Origin: an uncultured Oscillibacter sp.
GTDB lineage: Bacteria; Bacillota; Clostridia; Oscillospirales; Oscillospiraceae
DNA: 19,608 bases
Direction: 5' to 3'
NCBI GenBank assembly: GCA_902490355.1
Contig: CABUDN010000030.1
Span: 1 to 19,608 of the forward strand
In this document: positions 1 through 6,562 of the stretch, piece by piece
Layout: the number at the start of each line of letters is the position of its first letter
How positions within the stretch are numbered: position 1 is the first letter of the stretch
Notes under the pieces: generated by a model
The model's input: only the letters and a program-made list of their open reading frames with translations
What the model was told of the DNA's origin: nothing
The model's database searches: none
Made by a program: the position numbers and the translations under genes

Positions 1-171
1 TTCCACAACGGCGTCATGCGGGTGGACGGACACCTCCGGGGACATGTCTCCGGCTTCGTGGACGGGGAGTTCAAGGGCGTCCTGCGGGGCAGTGTGGACG
101 CCCTGATCGAGAGCAAGTATCAGGAGCTGGAGCTGGAAGACGAGGAGGAGAGCAGGCATGCGGAAAAGTAA
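1..171 (+). CDS. C-terminal end of an unidentified protein (5' truncated)
   Basis: An open frame runs from base 1 to a TAA at 169-171, giving the last 56 residues of a protein that starts outside the window. The visible part has a repeated short pattern of a hydrophobic residue, then one residue, then G (VDG, LRG, VSG, VDG, FKG, LRG). Such spacing is typical of beta-helical, bactofilin-like (polymer-forming) proteins, but I cannot confirm the family from so little. The tail is acidic and charged (ELELEDEEES). Its stop lies 14 bases inside the next gene, and its acidic codons supply that gene's GGAGGAG ribosome binding site. The two genes are therefore probably translationally coupled. The open frame is well supported; the family is only a guess. 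Confidence 0.6.
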   Translation, partial: FHNGVMRVDGHLRGHVSGFVDGEFKGVLRGSVDALIESKYQELELEDEEESRHAEK

Positions 172-3100
172 ACGGATCATTTCCCTCCTGACGGCGCTTT
201 GCCTGACGTTGGGACTGTGCCCCGCCTCCGCCGCGGAGGGGCGGACGGTCTCCGTAGGGACGGCGCGGGAGCTGATCGCACTGCCTGAAAGCTGCACGCT
301 GGACACCTGGAGCCAGGGGCGCACAAGCTCAAAAACGCAGCCACCGATACGGCAACCGCCCTTGCAAGCAGTGTGGATCTTTTGCGGCGTCTTTGAGGGG
401 AACGGACACCGCATCAGCGGCCTGCGGGTCACGGGCAAGGGGTCCGACCAGGGCCTGTTCCGCTACCTCAAAGAGGGGGCGGTGGTCCGGAATCTGGAGC
501 TGGAAGGGGAGATCCTGCCGGAGGGCACCAAGAGCGGGCTGGGCCTGCTGTGCGGGCGGAACGAGGGCACGGTGACCGGAGTGACCGTCTCCGGTACGGT
601 CTCCGGCGAGGAGGATGTGGGCGGTCTGGTGGGGGTCAACGAGGCCACCGGCGTGCTGCGGCAGTGTGAAAATCAGGCTCAGATCACCGGTGTGACCCAC
701 ACCGGCGGCATTGCAGGGCGCAATGAGGGGACCATCGAAGCCTGCATCAACCGGGGCGCGATTGATCCGGACGCCAATGACGATGCCCAGGACACAGGCG
801 GCATTGCGGGCCGCTCTTCCGGTACCATCACCGGCTCGGTCAATCACGGGGAGATCGGCTATCCTCACACCGGCTACAATGTGGGCGGTATCGCCGGGCG
901 GCAGAACGGCAGTGTGGTGGGCTGTGAGAATTACGGCTCCATTTGGGGGCGCAAGGACGTGGGCGGTATCGTGGGACAGTTCGAGCCCTATACTGTCCTG
1001 ACCTATGGGGAGGACCCCATGCAGAGACTGGACGACGAGCTCTCCCGGCTCTCCGGCCTCATGACCCGCCTCACCGACCAGATCAGCGGCTACAGCGGGG
1101 ACGCCGTGGACGACCTGAAGGCCGTCAGCGGCGCCATGGACGCCATTCGGGAGACCGCCCATACCGCAGGGACCGACGGCAGGGAGGACGCCCAGGCGGC
1201 TGGAGAGGCGATCTACGACTCGGCTCAGATCATCAACGGGGCGCTGGGGACACTTCTGGACCAGACGGAGACCTTCGCCGCGGCGGCGGACCGGAATCTC
1301 ACCGAGCTGGGCGACGCCATGGACGCGCTCCGTGACTGCCTGGACAAGGGCTTTACCGCTATGGACAGCGCGGCCTATGAGGCGCGGCTCACCCTGGATG
1401 CCCAGGTAGGGGATATGGAAGTTCAGGCCGGATGCATCAGCGCGGCCATCGAGGAGATCGGCGCCTACTTTGACGCCCTGGATGGGGTGGTGCGGGCCGC
1501 GGGAAGTCTGCTGAACGGCGGCACACTGGAGGCGCTGGAGGACGCTGTGGAGGAGTTGAAGCGCCACGATGTGGAGCGTGCGCTGACCTCCATTGGGACA
1601 TCGCTCCGGGAGATCAGCGGGGATGTGACCGCACTGCGGGAAAATCTGGGGGACGCCCTGGACGACTTCGGCGACGCGGCGGACGACACGTGGGAGGAGG
1701 CCGACGCGGCCCTGGATCGGGTGTCGGGGGCGGCGGACGGGCTCCAAAGCGCCTGCAAAGGGTTCAGCGACGCCGCCATTGGAGAGCTGCGCACCGTCAA
1801 CAGCGCCGTGGATGCCATTGAGGATATGCTTCGGCAGTGGCTGGGGGCGCTGAGCGGAAAGGGTGGAAATGCGGCCGATCAGATCGACGAGCAGCTCCAA
1901 TTGATTGGAGACCGGGTGGACCGGCTCACCGACGGCGCGGCCTCCGCCAACCGGGACCTCCACGATACCACCGGGGATATCCTCAGCCAACTGGACAGTG
2001 TCCGCTCTGCCATCACCGATCTGGGTTCCACGCCGGAAAAGACGGTGGATGATGTGTCCGACAGCGTGGAGCAGGAGGGGGAGCAGGGCAGGGTCATCTC
2101 CTGTGCTAACCACGGTGAAGTGACCGGCGACGCCAACGTGGGCGGTGTAGCCGGTATTCTGGCCACTGAGCTGGGCCTGGACCCGGAAGAGGACCTGGAC
2201 ATCCAGAACGACAAGCTCCTCTCGGACACCACTGCCTATATCAAAGCTACGGTACGGGACTGCCGCAACGCCGGCGCGGTCACAGCGAAAAACGACTGCG
2301 CCGGAGGGATCATCGGCCGGGGCGAGGTGGGCGCCGTGCTGGACTGTCGGAACACCGGGGATGTGGAGACCACCTCGGGAGGCCAGTGCGGCGGAGTGGC
2401 CGGACTCTCCCGCACGGTCATCCGCCGGAGCTATGCCCTGTGTTCCCTTACGGGAAACGACAAGGTGGGCGGCGTGGCCGGAGAGGGGCATGATATCCGG
2501 GAGTGCTATACCATGGTGTCTGTCGTCGGCGGTGGAGAACGGTTCGGGGCCGTGGCGGGCATGGCGGACGGCGAGGTGGAACGAAACTATTTTGTTCGGG
2601 AATCCCTGGCGGGCATCGATGGCGTGGACTATGCGGGAAAGGCGGAACCCATGGACTATGAGGACTTTGCCGCAGTGCCCGGTATGCCGGAGGAATTCCT
2701 GGGCTTCCGCATTACGTTTCTGGTGGATGGAGCGGCCATCAAGACCTTGGCGGTCCCCTACGGTGGAGATCTGGACCCGGAGTCCATTCCGGAGGTCCCG
2801 CGGAGGGAGGGCGTCTATGGGGCCTGGGAGGATTTCTCCCAGGAGAATATCACTCGCAGCCGGACGGTGGAGGCGGTGTACAGCGATTGGATCACCACGA
2901 TTTCCACCGGAGAGGAACAGCCCGTGCTGCTGCTGGAGGGAGCGTTTGCCCCCGGAGCCAGGCTGGAGGCGGAGGACTGGACGCCGGGAGCGGGCAAACT
3001 TCTGGAGGGATATCGGTTGGCGGCCGGATATACCTTCTCGGTGGAGGACAGGGGGCAGGCGGAGCCCCAAGGCGGTTATACCGTCCGTGTCCGGGTCCCG

Positions 3101-3337
3101 GACGCCAAGGGGGAGGTGTGCGTGGCCGTCTGGCAGGACGGCGCGCTGCGGCTCGCGGAGGCCCGGCGAGAGGGGAGCTACCTCAGCTTTCCTATGGAGC
3201 GCGAGGGATCCTTTGCGGTGCTGACAAGGCCTGGCGTCCCCTCTCCCTGGCTCTTTGCGGCGTCCGCCGCGGTACTGGCAGCCCTGCTGGTGTTGCTCCG
3301 GCACAAAAAAAAGGACCGCAGCAAGGCGGCAGTATAG
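158..3337 (+). CDS. Secreted, membrane-anchored GLUG-repeat and coiled-coil surface protein
   Basis: This 1059-residue protein is probably exported and held on the outer face of the membrane; its function is unknown. Residues 1-26 form a signal peptide (basic MRKSKR, hydrophobic core, ASA before the likely cleavage site). Residues about 76-275 hold repeated GG(I/V)(A/V)G motifs of the GLUG type, such as GGLVGVNEATG and GGIAGRNEGT. A long Ala/Asp-rich, heptad-like helical region follows (about 285-640), then more GLUG repeats (about 645-800). Next come a small beta-rich region resembling Listeria-Bacteroides-type repeats (about 850-905) and a beta-rich domain. A transmembrane helix near 1031-1047 is followed by the basic tail RHKKKDRSK. 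GLUG motifs occur in bacterial surface proteins, but their role here is not evident. Residues 55-75 break the expected fold (see findings). The start is supported by GAGGAGGAG just upstream. There is no LPxTG motif. Confidence 0.85.
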   Translation: MRKSKRIISLLTALCLTLGLCPASAAEGRTVSVGTARELIALPESCTLDTWSQGRTSSKTQPPIRQPPLQAVWIFCGVFEGNGHRISGLRVTGKGSDQGLFRYLKEGAVVRNLELEGEILPEGTKSGLGLLCGRNEGTVTGVTVSGTVSGEEDVGGLVGVNEATGVLRQCENQAQITGVTHTGGIAGRNEGTIEACINRGAIDPDANDDAQDTGGIAGRSSGTITGSVNHGEIGYPHTGYNVGGIAGRQNGSVVGCENYGSIWGRKDVGGIVGQFEPYTVLTYGEDPMQRLDDELSRLSGLMTRLTDQISGYSGDAVDDLKAVSGAMDAIRETAHTAGTDGREDAQAAGEAIYDSAQIINGALGTLLDQTETFAAAADRNLTELGDAMDALRDCLDKGFTAMDSAAYEARLTLDAQVGDMEVQAGCISAAIEEIGAYFDALDGVVRAAGSLLNGGTLEALEDAVEELKRHDVERALTSIGTSLREISGDVTALRENLGDALDDFGDAADDTWEEADAALDRVSGAADGLQSACKGFSDAAIGELRTVNSAVDAIEDMLRQWLGALSGKGGNAADQIDEQLQLIGDRVDRLTDGAASANRDLHDTTGDILSQLDSVRSAITDLGSTPEKTVDDVSDSVEQEGEQGRVISCANHGEVTGDANVGGVAGILATELGLDPEEDLDIQNDKLLSDTTAYIKATVRDCRNAGAVTAKNDCAGGIIGRGEVGAVLDCRNTGDVETTSGGQCGGVAGLSRTVIRRSYALCSLTGNDKVGGVAGEGHDIRECYTMVSVVGGGERFGAVAGMADGEVERNYFVRESLAGIDGVDYAGKAEPMDYEDFAAVPGMPEEFLGFRITFLVDGAAIKTLAVPYGGDLDPESIPEVPRREGVYGAWEDFSQENITRSRTVEAVYSDWITTISTGEEQPVLLLEGAFAPGARLEAEDWTPGAGKLLEGYRLAAGYTFSVEDRGQAEPQGGYTVRVRVPDAKGEVCVAVWQDGALRLAEARREGSYLSFPMEREGSFAVLTRPGVPSPWLFAASAAVLAALLVLLRHKKKDRSKAAV

Positions 3338-3350
3338 TATAAAGAAGGGT

Positions 3351-3393
3351 CTCCGCATCCCGGGAGATGGTCGCCGGGAGCGGAGGCCTTTTA
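3351..3393 (+). terminator. Intrinsic terminator after the GLUG protein gene
   Basis: CTCCGC-a-TCCCGG and CCGGGAGCGGAG form a GC-rich stem with one bulged base, followed by a short CCTTTT run. It starts 13 bases after the stop codon. The T run is short, so termination may be partial. Confidence 0.7.
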
Positions 3394-3407
3394 CAGCGGG
3401 AAAGGGC

Positions 3408-3436
3408 TTGCAAATAACCGCAGAATATACTATACT
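3408..3436 (+). promoter_or_regulatory. Strong sigma-70-type promoter before the tRNA-like fragment
   Basis: TTGCAA (3408-3413) and TATACT (3431-3436) are separated by exactly 17 bases, a near-consensus housekeeping promoter. Transcription would start near 3443, a few bases before the tRNA-like fragment, which is the spacing expected for a tRNA gene. No protein gene follows for over 600 bases. Confidence 0.6.
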
Positions 3437-3448
3437 AAAACGGTCTGT

Positions 3449-3497
3449 TCGAGATTAGCACAATTGGTAGTGTGCCTGCCTTTTTGGGAGGATAGAT
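3449..3497 (+). pseudogene. tRNA-like fragment (D arm and anticodon-like arm only)
   Basis: The stretch TTAGCACAATTGGTAGTGTG closely resembles the D arm of bacterial tRNAs and aligns with the D arm of the intact tRNA-Pro 220 bases downstream; GCAC can pair with GTGT. It is followed by CCTGC-CTTTTTG-GGAGG, which can fold as an anticodon arm with one G-G mismatch and a T-rich loop. No T arm, matching acceptor stem or CCA follows. I read it as a decayed or truncated tRNA gene that keeps its promoter. Chance similarity or a non-tRNA small RNA is possible. Confidence 0.4.
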
Positions 3498-3627
3498 ACC
3501 CTATCCATTTTCCTGAAAGCGAAGACCCGGAAGCCTTTGGGACAGTAGCTTGCGGCGGAAATTCCCCAGTTGAAAAACTCTCGCAAAATCGGGCTTGACC
3601 ACAGCGGCGCCCACAGACACGAAAAAC
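3498..3627. other. Spacer between the tRNA-like fragment and the tRNA-Pro promoter
   Basis: I see no gene here on either strand. Minus-strand open frames cross the region but lack a convincing ribosome binding site or any recognisable domain. No terminator or strong repeat is evident. Confidence 0.4.
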
Positions 3628-3656
3628 TTGCTTTTTTCTTCTCCGCATGGTATCAT
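3628..3656 (+). promoter_or_regulatory. Promoter of tRNA-Pro
   Basis: TTGCTT (3628-3633) and TATCAT (3651-3656) have a 17-base spacer. The predicted start, near 3663, lies about 12 bases before the mature tRNA 5' end. Confidence 0.6.
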
Positions 3657-3674
3657 GCAGGAAAAACTGAATAT

Positions 3675-3750
3675 CCGGGTGTAGCGCAGTTGGTAGCGCG
3701 CTTGCTTTGGGAGCAAGATGCCGGGAGTTCGAGTCTCCCCACTCGGACCA
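3675..3750 (+). tRNA. tRNA-Pro, anticodon TGG
   Basis: A complete 76-base tRNA with encoded CCA. The acceptor stem is CCGGGTG (3675-3681) with CACTCGG, containing one G-T pair. The D arm is GCGC-AGTTGGTA-GCGC. The anticodon stem CTTGC/GCAAG encloses the loop TTTGGGA, which gives anticodon TGG (proline). The T arm is GGGAG-TTCGAGT-CTCCC. It has its own promoter. Mobile-element-like DNA begins directly after its 3' end, so this tRNA is a good candidate for the integration target. Confidence 0.95.
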
Positions 3751-3778
3751 ACTAAGGTTGCTGAAAAAGATGCAACCC

Positions 3779-3808
3779 CTGAAACCCTTGCTGCGGCAAG
3801 GGTTTCAG
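3779..3808. repeat. Perfect inverted repeat (13-bp stem, 4-base loop)
   Basis: CTGAAACCCTTGC (3779-3791) and GCAAGGGTTTCAG (3796-3808) pair perfectly around TGCG. There is no T run directly after, only CCGTTTCAG, so it is a weak terminator candidate for tRNA-Pro. It could instead be a protein-binding site at the element end. Confidence 0.65.
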
Positions 3809-3910
3809 CCGTTTCAGAGGACAAAATCGAGCACCAGACGAGATGGAGATGCAAAAGGCCATTTTCGTGATGTGGGGTGATTCGAACCTCTGAGCAAAGA
3901 GAAAACAGCG

Positions 3911-3968
3911 AGAGAAGCCCCCGCTGGTAGTTCAAATCGAACTGCCAACGGGGGCTTCTCTCTTTTTA
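3911..3968 (+). terminator. Long intrinsic terminator upstream of the element's first gene
   Basis: AGAGAAGCCCCCG continuing into CTGGTAGTTC pairs with GAACTGCCAA and then CGGGGGCTTCTCT, giving more than 20 bp with a short AATC-type loop, followed by TCTTTTTATT. It could end the tRNA-Pro transcript and insulate the element from it. The stem is followed by T-rich sequence only on the plus strand. Confidence 0.75.
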
Positions 3969-4064
3969 TTACATTATTACATAGCTGTTTCAGTTGGTGG
4001 TATTGCTTGCTTTGTCCTTGGTTCCTTGGTGGTCTTGGTAATAGCTTTCTGACATGGTTTTGGA

Positions 4065-4070
4065 TATACT
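4065..4070 (+). promoter_or_regulatory. Possible -10 box for the ribbon-helix-helix gene
   Basis: TATACT lies 33 bases before the ATG at 4103. The sequence 17 bases upstream (TAGCTT) is a poor -35 match, so activator-dependent or weak transcription is possible. This is a weak call. Confidence 0.3.
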
Positions 4071-4102
4071 TGCGTTGCAAAACGAGGAAAGGAGAGCAGA
4101 CC

Positions 4103-4549
4103 ATGGCAGACAAGAAAAACCTATGCGCTCAAATCGACATCGCCCTGCACAACCGGGTAACAGAAGAAAAAGACCGCCTGGAGATGACCACCAGCCAGTA
4201 CATCGCAGCACTGCTCACTGAATACTACAAGATGAAAGATGAGAATGGGGGAATCAACATGACAGGCAGCAGAACGATGGCATTCCAGATCCCCGAGGAA
4301 CTCTTCCAGCGCATCAAGACCCACCTGGCCAGAGAAACGGCTCGGACCGGCGTAAAGCTCACCCAGCGGGACTTCGTCCTGGGCCTGATCGAGCAGGCGC
4401 TGGCGGAAGCCGAAGCCAGCCTGGCCCCACAGGAGGCCCCTGAGAGCACCGAGGAAGCCCCGGAGGACAACGGAGCCGCCGGTACCACCCCAGACGCCAG
4501 CGAGGCCAGCACGGAGGCGGAGAGAGACACAGCGGACATCGAACAATAA
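4103..4549 (+). CDS. Tandem ribbon-helix-helix DNA-binding protein with acidic tail
   Basis: The 148-residue protein has two similar segments, each patterned as a strand followed by two helices. The first (about residues 6-44) contains LCAQIDIALHNRV and TTSQYIAALL. The second (about 56-102) contains TMAFQIPEELFQRIKTHL and LTQRDFVLGLIEQAL. This is the pattern of ribbon-helix-helix (CopG/MetJ-like) domains, which normally act as dimers, so one chain could form an internal pseudo-dimer. Residues 103-148 are rich in Glu, Ala and Thr and probably disordered. I chose the ATG at 4103 because AAAGGAGAG lies just upstream; an in-frame ATG at 4007 has no ribosome binding site. It is probably the first gene of the element and could regulate it or bind its transfer origin, which is inference. 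Confidence 0.75.
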   Translation: MADKKNLCAQIDIALHNRVTEEKDRLEMTTSQYIAALLTEYYKMKDENGGINMTGSRTMAFQIPEELFQRIKTHLARETARTGVKLTQRDFVLGLIEQALAEAEASLAPQEAPESTEEAPEDNGAAGTTPDASEASTEAERDTADIEQ

Positions 4550-4567
4550 CACAAGGCGTCAAAGCAA

Positions 4568-4616
4568 GGGGCCGGAGGACACATCGTAAGCAGATGCGTC
4601 CTCCGGCCCCTTTTTT
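4568..4616 (+). terminator. Strong intrinsic terminator after the ribbon-helix-helix gene
   Basis: GGGGCCGGAGGAC (4568-4580) and GTCCTCCGGCCCC (4598-4610) form a perfect 13-bp GC-rich stem followed by TTTTTT. The next gene's ribosome binding site begins about 13 bases later, leaving no room for a promoter. Confidence 0.9.
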
Positions 4617-4641
4617 GTTTTTTCTAAGAAGGGGGGTGAAC

Positions 4642-5574
4642 ATGATACAAACGTCAGAAAAAACTCGTTTTACAGAGGCTGAAATGGCTACTGTCCGAGA
4701 CACGGACCTTCCGGATCTGCTGATCTCCCTGGGCTACCAGGTGAAGCGGATCGGCAGGTACTACACCACGCAGGAGATGGACAGCATCCGGATCAAGGAC
4801 AGACGTACCTGGTTCCGCTACTCAGAGGGCATCGGCGGAGATGCCATCACATTCCTCCAGCGGTTCTATAACAAAAGTTTCCCGGAGGCCGTGGAGTACC
4901 TGCTGACCTGGCATGGCCGCGCCCGTGACTCTCCCCCGGTGAGCACTCCGCGGCAGACCAAGGAAAAGGAGGAAAAGGTCCCCTTTACCCTCCCCCCTGC
5001 CAACGTGGATCACCGCAGGGTGTTTGCCTATCTCCGCAAGCGTGGGATCGCACCCCAAGTGATCCGGGGCTTTGTGGAGGCTGGATTGCTGTACGAGGAC
5101 GCCCAACATCACAACTGTGTCTTTGTTGGCCGGGACCAATCAGGAGCGCCGGTATTTGCCAATCAACGAGGAACCTATGATTGGAACGGCAGCAGCTTTA
5201 AGGGGGATGTCCCAGGCAGCAATAAGGACATCGCATTTCGACTTTACTGCAGCAAGAAGCATGATGCAGTTCTTGTCTTTGAGGCCCCAATCGACCTGAT
5301 GAGCTTCTGCACCCTGCACCGGAAAGTAACCTCCAACGCGGTGGCACTGTGTGGGCTGTACGAAGGAGGACTGCGGACCTATCTGCGAGACAACCCACAC
5401 ATACGCAGGATTATTCTGTGCCTGGATAACGATGAACATGGTCGGCAGGCAACCCAAAAGCTCCGAGAAATGTTCTCCGCAGAGGACTATGAGGTGTCTC
5501 AACAACTTCCTCCACAGGGAAAGGATTGGAATGAGTATCTGCTGCAACGAAATGTGCTCCGGGAAAGGGGGTGA
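4642..5574 (+). CDS. TOPRIM domain protein (DUF3991/primase-like), mobile-element type
   Basis: The 310-residue protein is related to the DUF3991-TOPRIM proteins common on conjugative elements and probably acts on element DNA, for example in priming or processing. The N-terminal part (about 12-92) matches the usual N-terminal region, including IGGDAITFLQRFYNKSFPEA, but the cysteines of a true CHC2 zinc finger are absent. A middle region (about 120-190) follows. The TOPRIM core is visible as VFEAPIDLMS (acidic E214) and RIILCLDNDEHGRQA, where D262 and D264 form the DxD motif. The ATG at 4642 is preceded by AAGGGGGGTGAAC, a good ribosome binding site; the frame is open further upstream but runs into the terminator. 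Expression probably depends on read-through of that terminator. Confidence 0.8.
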   Translation: MIQTSEKTRFTEAEMATVRDTDLPDLLISLGYQVKRIGRYYTTQEMDSIRIKDRRTWFRYSEGIGGDAITFLQRFYNKSFPEAVEYLLTWHGRARDSPPVSTPRQTKEKEEKVPFTLPPANVDHRRVFAYLRKRGIAPQVIRGFVEAGLLYEDAQHHNCVFVGRDQSGAPVFANQRGTYDWNGSSFKGDVPGSNKDIAFRLYCSKKHDAVLVFEAPIDLMSFCTLHRKVTSNAVALCGLYEGGLRTYLRDNPHIRRIILCLDNDEHGRQATQKLREMFSAEDYEVSQQLPPQGKDWNEYLLQRNVLRERG

Positions 5575-5648
5575 CAATTTCCAAAAGAAGAAATAACAAT
5601 ATGATTTCCGGCAAATCAAAAGAAAAATTGTTGTAGGAGGAATCCAGT
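5575..5648 (+). promoter_or_regulatory. Leader with nested inverted repeats before the membrane protein gene
   Basis: AACAAT (5596-5601) can pair with ATTGTT further on, and inside it GATTT pairs with AAATC around CCGGC. It is AT-rich and lies just before the TAGGAGGA ribosome binding site of the next gene. I see no good promoter here, and the structure is weak. Confidence 0.25.
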
Positions 5649-6557
5649 ATGAAACGCATTTTGACCACGATGTGCGCCCTGACCCTGCTCCTGGCGGCAT
5701 CTGTCCCTGCTCTGGCCGTTGAACCGGAGCAGAGTGCCAGTTACTACCCCACATCGGTGGAGGAGTATATGGAGGGAGACAGCCCCAGGATCAAGAAAGT
5801 GTATCAGCTGTCCCTGGCAGATGATCCATCCCAGATTCCCACCGAGGATTTTGAACGGGATGGCCGCCTCTATTATCTGCTGGATATGACGCGGAAGGAC
5901 GAGGTTGGGGTGGACATCCAGACCATCACCCAGACCAAAACTCTGGCCAGTGAAACCAACAATATGGAGAAGATCCTCCAGAGTCTGGAACCGCAGATGG
6001 AAGTAACCACAGAGGACGGTTATACCGGCACGCTGACACTGGATCATACCACTGTCAAGGTAATGGCAGACGGTTATGCTACCCGGACAAAGGATCTCTC
6101 CGCCACCCGCACCTATCCCAATCTCTCGGAAGCGGATCTATCTTTGATTCCAAAGAGCATTGAGGACAATGGAAAAAGCCTGACTCTGGCAGACGTCCAG
6201 TGGGCCGAGACCAGTGAAGCCGGGGCGGATGGGGCCGTCACCCGATATACTGCCACCGCCAAATATACCGGCACTACCAGCAGCACCTATGCTACCGGCT
6301 ACACTGTTACGGCAGACTATACCGGCCAAGTTTCCAAAACCAACTGCTCTGTGTTGACTTATACCGCCATTTTCGGCAGCATGGAGGTCCCCGAGGCGCA
6401 GACAGACCCAGCCCCCACAAATACCCCTTCCAGCGAAAACTCAAATGGGGCCACGGCAGAAATTGACATCAAACAGCCCCTCCTGATTGGCGGTGCGGTT
6501 CTCCTACTGACTGCAGGTGGGGTTTTCCTGTTCAAGCGGTACAAAGGAAGGAGCTGA
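5649..6557 (+). CDS. Secreted single-pass membrane protein of unknown function
   Basis: The 302-residue product has a clear signal peptide (MKRILTTMCALTLLLAASVPALA, probable cleavage after residue 23). A hydrophilic, Thr- and Asp-rich extracellular part of about 245 residues follows. A Pro/Ser/Asn-rich linker leads to one transmembrane helix near 278-296 and the short basic tail KRYKGRS. The topology is type I: outside domain, inside tail. I do not recognise the extracellular domain. TAGGAGGAATCC supports the start. The sortase gene follows immediately, and the GGAAGGAG that serves the sortase lies in this gene's last codons, so the two are coupled. A role in the surface cassette with sortase and adhesin is inferred from position only. 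Confidence 0.8.
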   Translation: MKRILTTMCALTLLLAASVPALAVEPEQSASYYPTSVEEYMEGDSPRIKKVYQLSLADDPSQIPTEDFERDGRLYYLLDMTRKDEVGVDIQTITQTKTLASETNNMEKILQSLEPQMEVTTEDGYTGTLTLDHTTVKVMADGYATRTKDLSATRTYPNLSEADLSLIPKSIEDNGKSLTLADVQWAETSEAGADGAVTRYTATAKYTGTTSSTYATGYTVTADYTGQVSKTNCSVLTYTAIFGSMEVPEAQTDPAPTNTPSSENSNGATAEIDIKQPLLIGGAVLLLTAGGVFLFKRYKGRS

Positions 6558-6562
6558 TTCAA

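Larger units (their letters stand above)
3751..4102. other. Probable element end: non-coding repeats and hairpins after tRNA-Pro
   Basis: This 352-base stretch has no credible gene. It contains a perfect 13-bp hairpin, a long terminator-like hairpin, and repeated GTTTCAG heptamers at 3802-3808, 3811-3817 and 3987-3993, with the inverse CTGAAAC at 3779-3785. Near 4016-4039 the sequence CTTGGT is repeated three times. A short-repeat-rich region next to the 3' end of a tRNA fits an integrase-binding attachment end. That is inference, because neither the integrase nor the second att site is in the window. Confidence 0.4.

Noticed and set aside
329..3358. 1009-residue open frame on the minus strand across the GLUG gene
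   Set aside because: Its composition (His/Arg/Gly-rich, no domain, no ribosome binding site) is that of a GC-rich shadow frame; the plus-strand protein has a signal peptide, repeats and a membrane anchor.
3872..3890. T-arm-like sequence on the minus strand (GAGGTTCGAATCACCCC)
   Set aside because: It resembles a tRNA T loop, but no acceptor or other arms fit around it and its match to the tRNA-Pro 3' end is too partial to call an att copy.
3501..3935. 144-residue minus-strand open frame over the tRNA-Pro region
   Set aside because: It runs across the tRNA on the opposite strand, has no recognisable domain and overlaps the terminator hairpin; probably non-coding.
4007..4102. Upstream ATG extension of the ribbon-helix-helix gene
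   Set aside because: No ribosome binding site at 4007, an unlikely Trp/Leu-rich N-terminus, and a good AAAGGAGAG before ATG 4103.
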